Of a stretch of 54,743 nucleotides of DNA, positions 34,666 to 44,429 are shown piece by piece. Each line of letters opens with the position of its first letter. Within the stretch, counting starts at the first letter, position 1. Under the pieces are notes generated by a model that saw only the letters and a program-made list of their open reading frames with translations, had not been told where the DNA came from and searched no databases. The stretch spans positions 1 to 54,743 of the forward strand of contig NZ_JAGFJM010000049.1 in assembly GCF_024102715.1 (NCBI RefSeq), given 5' to 3'. This DNA comes from Nitrosomonas communis (GTDB taxonomy: Bacteria; Pseudomonadota; Gammaproteobacteria; Burkholderiales; Nitrosomonadaceae). The translations under genes were made by a program, and so were the position numbers.

Positions 34666-36969
34666 ATGCAACAGAACTCTTATCCATTGCAACATGAAAC
34701 TATGCTGACGTTTCCTCCCGTTTGGGCTTCTCAAGTCACGGCATATTTGACAAGCGAAGAAATCGTGCTGGCCTGGCTGGAAGTTGATCTGAATACGCGC
34801 TTGCATTTTTCTTCTGGCATAGTGGTGGTCACCAACCGGCGCTTATTGGCAAAAATGGCGGAGGAAGAATGCTGGCAAGACTGGAGCTATCAGCAGGGAT
34901 TAAAATTGTCATGTCGTGATCATGCGGGTGTGGGTAATCTCGAGCTATTTGATACACAAGCACGGCTTGCTCAATGGTGTTATACCTTGGGCAAGAATGC
35001 GGGAGTGCATCATCTCATAGCGGAATTTACGCAACAACTCCATTTCCGTTTAACCGGAGAAACGCCAATACAGCGCATTCCGGTCAAGTGTCCGAAATGC
35101 GCAGCAGTGTTATCGAGTGCGCAGGAAACTTGTCCGGTATGCAATCAGGATGCTCATATTCCTCCCTCCACTTGGACATTGTTTCGTTTGTGGCGCTTTG
35201 CCAGGCCATACAGATGGCGTTTGCTCACAGGCTTCCTGCTGATGCTTGGCGGTACTGCTGCGACGCTCGTGCCTCCCTACTTGACCATGCCGCTGATGGA
35301 CAATGTGCTGATTCCTTATCAGAACGGTAAGCCGATCGATGTTGATCTTGTCACCATTTATCTTTCCGGTCTGCTAGCTGCGGCTTTGTTGGCCTGGATA
35401 TTGGGTTGGTCACGGACTTATCTGCTAGCTAAAGTATCCGAGCGTATCGGCGCAGATTTACGGACGACGACCTATGAGCATCTTGTCAAGCTGTCACAAG
35501 AATACTTTGGCGGTAAGCGCACAGGGGATCTGATGGCACGGATTGGAGCAGAAACAGATCGTATCAATCTGTTTATTTCGCTGCATCTGCTCGATTTTGC
35601 CACGGATGTGATCATGATGAGCATGACCGCTATCATTCTGGTTTCGATCAACCCGTGGTTAGCGCTGGTGACATTGCTACCGTTACCGATCATTGCCTGG
35701 TTAATTCATCTGGTTCGCGACAGATTACGCACGGGTTTTGAAAAAGTTGATCGCGTCTGGGCGGAAGTCAATAATGTGCTAGCCGATACCATTCCCGGGA
35801 TTCGTGTAGTCAAGGCTTTTGCCCAGGAAGATCGGGAGGTGGCACGCTTTCGTGCGGCCAATCAACGCAATCTGGAAATCAATGATCGGGTTAACAGAGT
35901 CTGGGCACTATTTACGCCTACTGTCACGTTATTGACTGAGGTCGGCTTGCTGGTGGTATGGATATTTGGTATCTGGCAGGTATCGCAGGATCAGATTTCT
36001 GTCGGTGTGCTGACTGCTTTTCTGGCCTATATTGGACGTTTTTATCTAAGACTGGATTCGATGAGCCGGATCGTTTCTGTAACGCAGAAAGCGGCAGCCG
36101 GAACCAAACGTATTTTTGATATTCTGGACCATGTTTCGAGTGTGCCAGAGCCAGTCAAACTGGTTACCTTACCCGCGATGACAGGCCGTATTGAGTTGCG
36201 CAACGTGGGGTTCCGCTATGGAACGCGCAGTGTCACGCGAGATGTCAGCTTGGTGATCGAGCCAGGAGAGATGATTGGCCTGGTAGGACATAGTGGTTCA
36301 GGTAAGAGCACGCTCATCAATCTGATCTGTCGGTTTTACGATGTGACTGAAGGTGCGATTCTGGTTGATGGGGTAGATATACGCTCTCTACCTATAGCGG
36401 AATATCGCAAACATATCGGTCTGGTGCTGCAAGAGCCCTTTCTTTTCTTTGGCACGATCGCAGAGAATATTGCTTATGGCAAGCCTAACGCAACGCGCAA
36501 AGAGATCATTGCGGCAGCACGTGCCGCCTATGCGCATGAATTTATCCTGCGCTTGCCTTATGGTTATGATTCGCTGGTGGGTGAGCGCGGACAAGCGCTT
36601 TCAGGTGGCGAACGGCAGCGTATCTCGATTGCCCGTGCCTTGCTGATCGATCCACGCATCCTGATCCTGGACGAAGCGACCTCTTCGGTCGATACCAAAA
36701 CTGAGAAAGAGATCCAGGAGGCACTTGATAATCTTGTGCAAGGCAGGACAACCATCGCTATCGCCCACCGCTTATCCACCTTGCGTGAAGCTAATAGATT
36801 GGTGGTGCTCGATGGTGGAAAAGTCGTTGAGGTGGGTAATCATACCGAACTGATGGCGCGTCAGGGGTATTACCATCATCTCTACCTGTCTCAGTCGCGT
36901 AATGTCGATACTGAGGATCATTTGGCCGAGTTGGATAGTGCGGTTCGCGTCAGGGGAGATCGTGTGTGA
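34666..36969 (+). CDS. ABC transporter (fused permease-ATPase), cyanophycin-locus type
   Basis: A 767-residue half-transporter. Residues 1-135 are a domain of unknown function; a zinc-ribbon CPKC...CPVC lies at about 143-162; the membrane domain (six helices, about 185-475) begins at RPYRWRLLTGFLLMLGGTAA; the ATPase domain has Walker A GHSGSGKST, signature LSGGERQRISIARAL, Walker B ILILDEATSSVD and the switch His in AIAHRLST. The cytosolic zinc ribbon is unusual for an ABC exporter. It overlaps the DUF1854 gene by 4 bases and lies upstream of two cyanophycin synthetase genes; this order is the known cyanophycin-associated transporter arrangement in betaproteobacteria. What it transports is not known. 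Confidence 0.9.
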   Translation: MQQNSYPLQHETMLTFPPVWASQVTAYLTSEEIVLAWLEVDLNTRLHFSSGIVVVTNRRLLAKMAEEECWQDWSYQQGLKLSCRDHAGVGNLELFDTQARLAQWCYTLGKNAGVHHLIAEFTQQLHFRLTGETPIQRIPVKCPKCAAVLSSAQETCPVCNQDAHIPPSTWTLFRLWRFARPYRWRLLTGFLLMLGGTAATLVPPYLTMPLMDNVLIPYQNGKPIDVDLVTIYLSGLLAAALLAWILGWSRTYLLAKVSERIGADLRTTTYEHLVKLSQEYFGGKRTGDLMARIGAETDRINLFISLHLLDFATDVIMMSMTAIILVSINPWLALVTLLPLPIIAWLIHLVRDRLRTGFEKVDRVWAEVNNVLADTIPGIRVVKAFAQEDREVARFRAANQRNLEINDRVNRVWALFTPTVTLLTEVGLLVVWIFGIWQVSQDQISVGVLTAFLAYIGRFYLRLDSMSRIVSVTQKAAAGTKRIFDILDHVSSVPEPVKLVTLPAMTGRIELRNVGFRYGTRSVTRDVSLVIEPGEMIGLVGHSGSGKSTLINLICRFYDVTEGAILVDGVDIRSLPIAEYRKHIGLVLQEPFLFFGTIAENIAYGKPNATRKEIIAAARAAYAHEFILRLPYGYDSLVGERGQALSGGERQRISIARALLIDPRILILDEATSSVDTKTEKEIQEALDNLVQGRTTIAIAHRLSTLREANRLVVLDGGKVVEVGNHTELMARQGYYHHLYLSQSRNVDTEDHLAELDSAVRVRGDRV

Positions 36970-37436
36970 ACCAGCCTGATTATCAACTGAGCCGGAATGC
37001 CTTTGGGCGCCTGGTTTTGGTAGCTAAAAATCATCAAGTGTACGAAGGTGTCGTACCTATACGGGCCTTTCCGGTGACAGCGTCTGATGAAAGCATCGCG
37101 CTGGTCAGCGCGCAAGGTCATGAACTCGCCTGGATTGAAAACCTGAATGATTTACCCGAAGAATTTTGTGCCTTGATCAGGGCAGAGCTCATAAGTCGTG
37201 AATTCATGCCCGAGATTAAGCGGATCGATAAAGTATCAAGCTTTATCACTCCCAGCACTTGGTGGGTTCGAACTGATCGGGGTGATACTGCCTTCGTGCT
37301 CAAAGGCGAAGAAGATATCCGCCGCCTGCCGCCTACTGGCTTGTTGATCACCGATAGTTACGGTATTCATTTTCTGATTCGTGATCGTTTGCTGCTCGAT
37401 CGCCATAGTTGCAAACTGCTTGACCGTTTCCTCTAA
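36966..37436 (+). CDS. DUF1854 protein of the cyanophycin locus
   Basis: A 156-residue soluble protein, no signal or membrane segment. Recognisable DUF1854 features are FGRLVLVAKNHQVYEGVVPI near the N-terminus, VSAQGHELAWIENLNDLPEE and a C-terminal IRRLPPTGLLITDSYGIHFL. The start GTG 36966 overlaps the ABC transporter stop (GTGTGA), so the two are co-translated. Constantly found with the ABC transporter and CphA in betaproteobacteria; its function is unknown. Confidence 0.85.
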   Translation: MNQPDYQLSRNAFGRLVLVAKNHQVYEGVVPIRAFPVTASDESIALVSAQGHELAWIENLNDLPEEFCALIRAELISREFMPEIKRIDKVSSFITPSTWWVRTDRGDTAFVLKGEEDIRRLPPTGLLITDSYGIHFLIRDRLLLDRHSCKLLDRFL

Positions 37437-37522
37437 AGCAGATCAAAAATAGTTTGACTGAATGTAAACCGATTGGATACCAGCTGCGTTAATTGAAATG
37501 TTATTTATTCAGATTTCAATTT

Positions 37523-39835
37523 ATGTCAACTCATTCCAAACCTGATAATAGCAGTAAGAAAGACTTTAAGTTTCTTGAAATCCGTCACCTGAATGGCCCC
37601 AATATCTGGACGTATTACCCGGTGCTTGAAGCGCTTGTTGATATCGGAGAGCTTGAAGATTATCCATCGGATACCATTCCTGGTTTTTATGAGCGTTTAT
37701 CTTCTTGGTTACCTAGCCTGATTGAGCATCGCTGCAGTTACGGAGAGCGTGGCGGTTTTCTGAGGCGCGTCGAGGAAGGAACATGGCCATGTCATATTCT
37801 TGAACATGTCACACTCGAATTGCAGAATCTGGCAGGGATGCGTGGCGGCTTTGGCAGGGCGCGTGAAGCTGCTAGCCGAGGTGTCTACAAGGTGGTTGTT
37901 AGTGCCTGGCATGCAGAGATTACACGCAGTGCCTTATTCTCAGCACGCGAACTGATCTTGGCAGCAATGGGATTTGACTCTCAGCATCAGTCTTATGATG
38001 TGAAGGGTGCGGTGGAACGTTTGCGTGACATGGTCGATTCGTTGTGGCTTGGGCCTTCAACCGCATGCATTGTGGATGCAGCGATCGCGCGCAATATTCC
38101 AGCTATCCGTTTGCTTGCCAAAGGAAACCTGATTCAGTTGGGATACGGCGCGCACAGTCGGCATATTTGGACTGCTGAAACAGACCGGACACCGGCTATT
38201 GCTGAAAGTATTTCACGTGACAAAGATTTGACTAAAACGCTACTTGATTCCTGCGGTGTGCCTGTTCCGGAAGGGCGGGCGGTCACTAGTCCAGAAGATG
38301 CCTGGCAAGCTGCCAAGGAAATAGGTTTGCCGGTGGTAGTCAAACCACGCGATGGCAATCACGGGCGTGGCGTGTTTATCGAACTGAGCAGGCGTGAAGA
38401 AATCGAATCAGCCTATAGTATTGCATTACAAGAAGGAAGTGATGTGCTGGTTGAACGCTACATTCCAGGTACAGAGCATCGCTTGCTTGTCGTAGGCAGT
38501 CAACTCGTGGCGGCTACGCGCGGTGATTCGGTATCTGTCGTGGGTGATGGGGTTTCTACCATTGCCGAGTTGATCGATAATCAGATTAACTCTGATCCGC
38601 GCCGGGGAACTTCTGAAGATCATCCTCTCAATATCATCCGGCTGGATAGTGCTGCACAGATGGAAATTGCTCATCAAGGCTATAGCAGTGATTCTGTGGT
38701 GCCGGAGGGCAACAAAGTGCTGATTCAGCGCAATGGTAACCATGCTTTTGATGTAACAGATGATGTTCATCCGAGCATTGCTAAAACGGCAGTCTTGGCA
38801 GCGCGTATTGTTGGGCTGGATATTGCTGGTATCGATCTGGTGGTCAGCGATATCTCCCGTCCGCTCGCTGAGCAGGGGGGCGCGATCGTCGAAGTCAATG
38901 CCGGTCCCAGTCTATTGATGCATATCAAACCGGTTGTCGGCAAGTCCCGGCCTGTCGGCCAAGCGATTGTCAATCATCTTTTCCCAGGCCAGGACCATGG
39001 CCGTATTCCCGTTGTCGGCATTACTGGTAGTTATGGCAAAACAACAGTTGCCCATCTCGTCGCCAGGCTGCTCACGTTGTCAGGTAAGCGTACCGGCTTA
39101 GCTTGCAGCAGTGGTCTCTATCTTGATCATAAGCAAATTGACAAAAGTGATAGCGCTAAGTGGGAGGCAGCGAATCGCGTATTGATGAATCGTACCGTTG
39201 AAGCGGCGGTTTTCGAGAACGGTTTCGATGCCATTCTGCGCGAAGGGCTGGCTTATGATAGCTGCCAGGTAGGTATCGTGACCAATGTCAACCCTGCCTT
39301 GCACTATGGTCGATACGGCATTGAAACGCCCAAACAAGTTTTTACTGTACTGCGTACGCAGGTTGATGTCGTAACGCCAACTGCAGCTGTAATCGATGAT
39401 GTTTTAAAAGAGGTGATTTTGCCGACAGGTGCAGCGATTCTCAATGCAAGCATTCCCATGCTGATCGAGATGTCGGAGCTGTGCCATGGTGAAGTCATTT
39501 ACTTCAGCAGTGATCCAGAGTTGCCGGCAATCAATGCACATCGCCAACAGGGTACAGGTCCTGTACACGGCAAGCGGGCTGTCATTGTCCGGAATGGCAG
39601 AATCGTGCTGGTTAATGGAGCAGATGAAATGCCATTGATCAAACTGGCTGAGTTGCAACCTGCTGTGGGTGAACGCGCAGTGAGGGAAGTCGAGCATGTA
39701 TTAGCTGCGGTAGGTGCCGCTTGGGCGCTTGGTATTGCTCCTGAGCTTATTCGGCTGGGTATTGAAACATTCGGTTTTAATCAGGAAAAGAATAAATCTC
39801 AATATCTACATTTTCCAGAAAAACAAGAAATTTAA
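37523..39835 (+). CDS. Short cyanophycin synthetase paralogue (CphA-like)
   Basis: About 770 residues. Same order as CphA: N-terminal domain beginning EIRHLNGPNIW, ATP-grasp domain (about 215-480) with VPVPEGRAVTSPEDAWQAAK and VVVKPRDGNHGRGV and IVEVNAGPSLLMH, then a Mur-ligase domain with P-loop GITGSYGKTTVAH. Differences from the neighbour CphA: P-loop GSYGKTT instead of GTNGKTT, VTNVNPALHYG instead of VTNIGRGDHLG, and the protein stops at the point where the last Mur-ligase domain of CphA begins, so about 130 residues are missing. Mur-type arginine-adding chemistry is therefore doubtful, though ATP-grasp may act. I prefer ATG 37523; TTG 37493 is also open. cphA follows after 11 bases. Confidence 0.85.
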   Translation: MSTHSKPDNSSKKDFKFLEIRHLNGPNIWTYYPVLEALVDIGELEDYPSDTIPGFYERLSSWLPSLIEHRCSYGERGGFLRRVEEGTWPCHILEHVTLELQNLAGMRGGFGRAREAASRGVYKVVVSAWHAEITRSALFSARELILAAMGFDSQHQSYDVKGAVERLRDMVDSLWLGPSTACIVDAAIARNIPAIRLLAKGNLIQLGYGAHSRHIWTAETDRTPAIAESISRDKDLTKTLLDSCGVPVPEGRAVTSPEDAWQAAKEIGLPVVVKPRDGNHGRGVFIELSRREEIESAYSIALQEGSDVLVERYIPGTEHRLLVVGSQLVAATRGDSVSVVGDGVSTIAELIDNQINSDPRRGTSEDHPLNIIRLDSAAQMEIAHQGYSSDSVVPEGNKVLIQRNGNHAFDVTDDVHPSIAKTAVLAARIVGLDIAGIDLVVSDISRPLAEQGGAIVEVNAGPSLLMHIKPVVGKSRPVGQAIVNHLFPGQDHGRIPVVGITGSYGKTTVAHLVARLLTLSGKRTGLACSSGLYLDHKQIDKSDSAKWEAANRVLMNRTVEAAVFENGFDAILREGLAYDSCQVGIVTNVNPALHYGRYGIETPKQVFTVLRTQVDVVTPTAAVIDDVLKEVILPTGAAILNASIPMLIEMSELCHGEVIYFSSDPELPAINAHRQQGTGPVHGKRAVIVRNGRIVLVNGADEMPLIKLAELQPAVGERAVREVEHVLAAVGAAWALGIAPELIRLGIETFGFNQEKNKSQYLHFPEKQEI

Positions 39836-39846
39836 GGAAATTTAAT

Positions 39847-42462
39847 ATGAAAGTGATACAAATTCGTGCATTGCGCGGTCCCAATTTATGGAGTAAGCAC
39901 ACTTCCATTGAAGCAACGGTTGTTTTTAATGAAAACGAATGGTTCATCGACCGGCTGCCAGGTTTTGAAACACGTCTGCGTGAACGTTTTCCGGAGATTG
40001 CATTACTCCAGCCTGCTGATCAGCATGAAGCGGTTACAGTGGCGCATGTACTCGAAATTGCTGTACTTGGTTTACAAGCACAGGCAGGTTGTCCGGTTAC
40101 TTTTAGCCGTACTGTTCGCATGCCGGAGGCAGATACTTTCCGCATTATTGTCGAATACAGTGAAGAAGCTGTGGGGTGCCTTGCTTTTGAACTCTCTTTA
40201 AAATTGTGTCATGCTGCAATGGAAGATACACCCTTTGATCTGACTGATGCGCTACAACGTTTGCGGGCGCTTTATGAGGATATTCGTCTCGGGCCAAGCA
40301 CTGGTGCTATTGTTCGGGCTGCGGTCGCACGTGGTATTCCCTATCGCCGCCTGACTGATGGAAGTCTGGTGCAGTTCGGGTGGGGTAGCCGGCAACGGCG
40401 TATCCAGGCTTCCGAAAGTGATTTAACCAGTGCAGTGGCGGAATCCATTGTGCAGGATAAGGATCTGACCAAAGTACTTTTGCGCGCAGCTGGAATTCCT
40501 GTGCCGATGGGACGACCCGTTACAGACGCTGAAGACGCATGGGTTGCTGCTTGTGAGATTGGAGTGCCTGTAGTCGTCAAACCGCAGGATGGGAATCAAG
40601 GCCGGGGCGTGACAGCCAATCTGACTGATTATGAACAGATAAAAGTAGCTTATCTGAAAGCTGCAGCAGTTAGTGATAATGTCCTGGTTGAACGTTATGT
40701 GAGTGGCCATGACTATCGCATGCTGGTTGTGGGCAATAAGCTTGTGGCTGCAGCGAGGCGTGATCCGCCGCAGGTGGTAGGTGATGGTGTGCATAGCATT
40801 TATCAGCTAGTGGAGCAAATCAACCGTGATCCGTTGCGCAGCGAAGGTCATGCCAATTTACTGAGTAAAATTCACCTGGATGAGATTTCACTGGCTTATC
40901 TCGCTAGCCAGGGACTGACAGCAGAATCCATTCCGGCTAAAGGCAAGCGAGTTGTTTTGCGTCATAACGCTAATCTGTCCACAGGAGGTACGGCAACCGA
41001 CGTCACAGACGATATTCATCCAGAAATTGCAGCAACAATGGTGGCTGCTGCCCAAATGACCGGCCTGGATATCTGCGGGATGGATGTGATCTGCGATAGC
41101 ATTCTGCGTCCGCTGGAGGAGCAAGGGGGAGCGGTGATCGAAGTCAATGCAGCGCCTGGTTTGCGTATGCACTTGCAACCCTCCTATGGGAAGGGGCGCC
41201 CTGTAGGAGAGGCGATTATCGATAATATGTTCGCACAAGGTGATAATGCGCGCATTCCGGTGGTTGCTGTGACCGGCACCAACGGTAAAACGACCACGGT
41301 ACGCCTGATAGCGAGTATTTTTGAAAGTAATCAACTGTGCGTGGGCATGACATGCACCGATGGCGTTTTTGTCAATGGTGAATGCGTGGATACTGGTGAT
41401 TGTAGCGGTCCTAAGAGTGCCAGAAATGTTCTTTTTCATCCTGATGTCGATACTGCCGTGCTGGAAACGGCACGCGGGGGAATGCTACGCGAGGGATTGG
41501 GTTTCGATCACTGCCAAGTAGCCGTGGTCACCAATATCGGGAGGGGAGATCATCTCGGTTTGGCTAATATCAATACAACTGATGAATTAGCCGCCGTTAA
41601 GCGGCTCATCGTAGAGAATGTCACGCCAGGAAGTGGCGTTGCCGTGCTCAATGCGGATGATCCGTTGGTGGTGAGAATGGCTGAGCACTGCCCAGGTAGT
41701 GTCATATTCTTTTCCCGCAATAATCATAACCCAGTGATACTGGCGCAACGGGCACAACGCAAGCGAGCGATCTACCTTGAGGATCGTTACATTGTTATGT
41801 CGGCGGCAGAGATTGAACAACGGATACCATTGGGCGAGATTCCGCTCACCCAGAATGGACTTGTCACCTTCCAGATTGAGAATGCTATGGCAGCTATTGC
41901 TGTGGGGTGGGCGCTGGGACTGGATTGGACTGTCATTCGTACTGGCTTGGCTAATTTCATTAGCGATGTGGAGACTGCGCCCGGACGGTTTAATTTTTTC
42001 AGTTACCGGGATGCGACGCTGATCGCTGATTATGGGCACAATCCGGATGCGATGGAAGCGCTGGCGTGTGCGATTGATCGCATACCTGCAAAAAGGCGGA
42101 CAGTGGTCATCAGTGCGGCGGGTGACCGTCGTGATGAAGATATCCGGCTGCAGACCCGAATTCTGGGCGATGTGTTTGATGAAGTCGTGCTTTATCAGGA
42201 CAAATGTCAGCGTGGACGTGCCGATGGTGAAGTGCTGGGATTATTACGTGAAGGTCTCGAGAATGCTAAACGTGTGCGCAAGGTGAGTGAAATACACGGT
42301 GAGTTCAAGGCGATTGATACAGCGCTCACCAATCTGCAGGCAGGGGAGCTTTGTCTCATCTTAGTTGATCAGGTGGAACAGGCGCTTGGTCACATCCGTG
42401 ACCGGATTGCTACTGTCTGCCGAAGCAATGATCAAATGATGGAAGAGGCGCTGACAAGCTAG
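39847..42462 (+). CDS. cphA: Cyanophycin synthetase CphA
   Basis: An 871-residue enzyme that builds cyanophycin, the Asp-Arg nitrogen store, with ATP. N-terminal domain begins IRALRGPNLWSKHTSIEA; the ATP-grasp domain (about 210-480) adds Asp (VVVKPQDGNQGRGV; VIEVNAAPGLRMHLQPSYGK); the Mur-ligase-like part adds Arg (P-loop VTGTNGKTTTVRLIA near 476; VLETARGGMLREGLGF; TNIGRGDHLG; ADYGHNPDAMEAL in the last domain). Full family length. TTAAGGAAATTTA precedes ATG 39847. With the upstream genes it forms one operon from the ABC transporter onward. No cyanophycinase is in the window, so breakdown must be encoded elsewhere. Confidence 0.95.
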   Translation: MKVIQIRALRGPNLWSKHTSIEATVVFNENEWFIDRLPGFETRLRERFPEIALLQPADQHEAVTVAHVLEIAVLGLQAQAGCPVTFSRTVRMPEADTFRIIVEYSEEAVGCLAFELSLKLCHAAMEDTPFDLTDALQRLRALYEDIRLGPSTGAIVRAAVARGIPYRRLTDGSLVQFGWGSRQRRIQASESDLTSAVAESIVQDKDLTKVLLRAAGIPVPMGRPVTDAEDAWVAACEIGVPVVVKPQDGNQGRGVTANLTDYEQIKVAYLKAAAVSDNVLVERYVSGHDYRMLVVGNKLVAAARRDPPQVVGDGVHSIYQLVEQINRDPLRSEGHANLLSKIHLDEISLAYLASQGLTAESIPAKGKRVVLRHNANLSTGGTATDVTDDIHPEIAATMVAAAQMTGLDICGMDVICDSILRPLEEQGGAVIEVNAAPGLRMHLQPSYGKGRPVGEAIIDNMFAQGDNARIPVVAVTGTNGKTTTVRLIASIFESNQLCVGMTCTDGVFVNGECVDTGDCSGPKSARNVLFHPDVDTAVLETARGGMLREGLGFDHCQVAVVTNIGRGDHLGLANINTTDELAAVKRLIVENVTPGSGVAVLNADDPLVVRMAEHCPGSVIFFSRNNHNPVILAQRAQRKRAIYLEDRYIVMSAAEIEQRIPLGEIPLTQNGLVTFQIENAMAAIAVGWALGLDWTVIRTGLANFISDVETAPGRFNFFSYRDATLIADYGHNPDAMEALACAIDRIPAKRRTVVISAAGDRRDEDIRLQTRILGDVFDEVVLYQDKCQRGRADGEVLGLLREGLENAKRVRKVSEIHGEFKAIDTALTNLQAGELCLILVDQVEQALGHIRDRIATVCRSNDQMMEEALTS

Positions 42463-42652
42463 CGGTGATGGATTGCACATAATATTGGGATGTATGGCTG
42501 CTTGGAGGTTTGCCTTGTCTCATGTACTCAGTGGCGCTGTAAGGAACCCTACTCGACCATAAGGCGGAATCTGCGGAGTCCTGGTTCAACCCAGATTCCA
42601 CAGTTGATCTGATAATTTGCCGAGCTGAAACGGTGATACTCAGGAATGAATT

Positions 42653-43219
42653 TTATATCTTAGGTAAGGTTACGCCTTGCTGGAATTGGTATTTGCCGTT
42701 TCTATCTTTATATGAAGTCTCACACACTTCATCCGCTTCAAAGAAGATCACCTGAGCGACGCCTTCATTGGCATAAATTCTGGCAGGGAGGGGAGTGGTA
42801 TTGGAGAATTCGAGCGTGACATATCCTTCCCATTCTGGTTCAAATGGGGTGACATTGACGATGATGCCGCAGCGCGCGTAGGTGGATTTACCCAGACAAA
42901 TCGTCAGGATGTTGCGCGGAATGCGGAAATATTCGACTGTACGTGCGAGTGCAAAGGAATTGGGCGGGATAATGCAAATGTCACTTTTGACATCGACGAA
43001 GGAATTCGAGTCAAACCGCTTGGGGTCGACGATGGTCGAGTTCAGATTGGTAAACAGTTTGAATTCGTCTGAGCAGCGGATATCGTAACCATAACTGGAG
43101 GTGCCATAGGAAACAATGCTGTGGCCATCTTTCTGTTTGACCTGACCAGGTTCGAATGGCTCGATCATGCCATGCTCGCTGGCCATTTTGCGGATCCACT
43201 TGTCTGATTTGATCGTCAT
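42653..43219 (-). CDS. dcd: dCTP deaminase
   Basis: A 188-residue trimeric enzyme converting dCTP to dUTP for thymidylate synthesis. Family segments: [56 protein letters not shown], and the catalytic Glu in [20 protein letters not shown]. Length and start ATG 43219 agree with the family. It follows the Mrp/ApbC gene by 4 bases on the same strand, a common pairing in betaproteobacteria. Confidence 0.96.
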   Translation of the reverse strand: MTIKSDKWIRKMASEHGMIEPFEPGQVKQKDGHSIVSYGTSSYGYDIRCSDEFKLFTNLNSTIVDPKRFDSNSFVDVKSDICIIPPNSFALARTVEYFRIPRNILTICLGKSTYARCGIIVNVTPFEPEWEGYVTLEFSNTTPLPARIYANEGVAQVIFFEADEVCETSYKDRNGKYQFQQGVTLPKI

Positions 43220-43223
43220 GGGG

Positions 43224-44312
43224 TTAATTATCTTCCATGATAATTTTAGTAAATACTTCAGAGTAGTCTTTTGTCAGATTGGCTATTTTGACCGCAACCC
43301 GGCGCGCTATGGCACGGTAAGTTTCAGCGATTTGTCCATCCGGTTCTGCGATCACGCTGGGTTTGCCTGAATCGGTATGTTCGCGGATCTTGATATCCAA
43401 GGGCAGTGCACCTAATAAATCGACATCATAGTCCTTGCTCATTCTTTCGCCGCCGCCTGTTCCAAAGATAGGCTCGGTATGACCGCATTTCGAGCAGATA
43501 TGCAGGCTCATGTTTTCCACGATGCCGAGAATCGGAATACCTACTTTTTCAAACATCTTCAGTCCCTTGCGCGCATCCAGTAAAGCAATATCCTGCGGGG
43601 TAGCGACAATGACAGCACCAGTCACCGGCACTTTCTGCGCGAGCGTCAATTGAATATCACCAGTACCAGGTGGCAGATCGATAACGAGATAATCAAGGTC
43701 ATGCCAGCGCGTATCGTTCAACAACTGCTGCAAGGCCTGCGTCACCATCGGGCCGCGCCATACCATTGGCGTTTCCACATCGATCAGCAAGCCGATCGAC
43801 ATGGCTTGAATGCCATGCGCGTGCATCGGTTCGATGGTTTTACCGTCGGGTGATTCGGGCTGACCGCTGATGCCGAGCATTTGCGGTTGTGATGGACCGT
43901 AGATATCCGCATCCAGAATGCCGACATTGGCACCTTCAGCCGCCAGCGCCAGTGCAAGATTGACTGCCGTAGCAGATTTACCAACGCCTCCCTTGCCAGA
44001 AGCGACTGCAATCACGTTTTTTACCCCCGGGATCAGTTTGACACCACGCTGGACGCTGTGCGGAATAATCTTGCTGGTGACGTTGACCGAGACACTGCCG
44101 ATACCTGGAATGGCTTTCAGCGTATCACTGACTTGCTGTTGAATCGATTCGAACACGCTTTTTGCCGGATAGCCCAGTTCGATCTCAAGCGAGACATTGT
44201 TCCCATCGATTTTGACGTTGTGTACTTCCTTGCTGCTGACGTAGTCTTTGCCCGTAGTCGGGTCGATCAATTGCTTGAGGGCGGTTTCTATTTGTTGTTC
44301 TGTAATCGCCAC
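43224..44312 (-). CDS. apbC: Mrp/ApbC-type Fe-S cluster carrier ATPase
   Basis: A 362-residue P-loop protein that carries and delivers Fe-S clusters. N-terminal MIP18-like (DUF59) domain at residues 1-85, deviant Walker [16 protein letters not shown] near 107, [31 protein letters not shown] and the cluster-binding CSKCGH near 275. GTG start at 44312 is supported by AAGGAG seven bases upstream. It precedes dcd and is divergent from metG; the promoter region between them is about 117 bases. Confidence 0.95.
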   Translation of the reverse strand: MAITEQQIETALKQLIDPTTGKDYVSSKEVHNVKIDGNNVSLEIELGYPAKSVFESIQQQVSDTLKAIPGIGSVSVNVTSKIIPHSVQRGVKLIPGVKNVIAVASGKGGVGKSATAVNLALALAAEGANVGILDADIYGPSQPQMLGISGQPESPDGKTIEPMHAHGIQAMSIGLLIDVETPMVWRGPMVTQALQQLLNDTRWHDLDYLVIDLPPGTGDIQLTLAQKVPVTGAVIVATPQDIALLDARKGLKMFEKVGIPILGIVENMSLHICSKCGHTEPIFGTGGGERMSKDYDVDLLGALPLDIKIREHTDSGKPSVIAEPDGQIAETYRAIARRVAVKIANLTKDYSEVFTKIIMEDN

Positions 44313-44429
44313 GATATCACTCCTTAATGCAGAGCATCATTTACTAAAACCATTGATGTTAACAAATATCAGGGTAAAGTATCCAGTTTGTTACAATTTA
44401 TCCCCCTAACATTCAACTACTGACAATCG

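Noticed and set aside
42581-42594. CTGGTTCAACCCAG resembling a tRNA T-arm
   Set aside because: Stem of only 4 pairs and no acceptor, D or anticodon arms nearby; chance hairpin after cphA.
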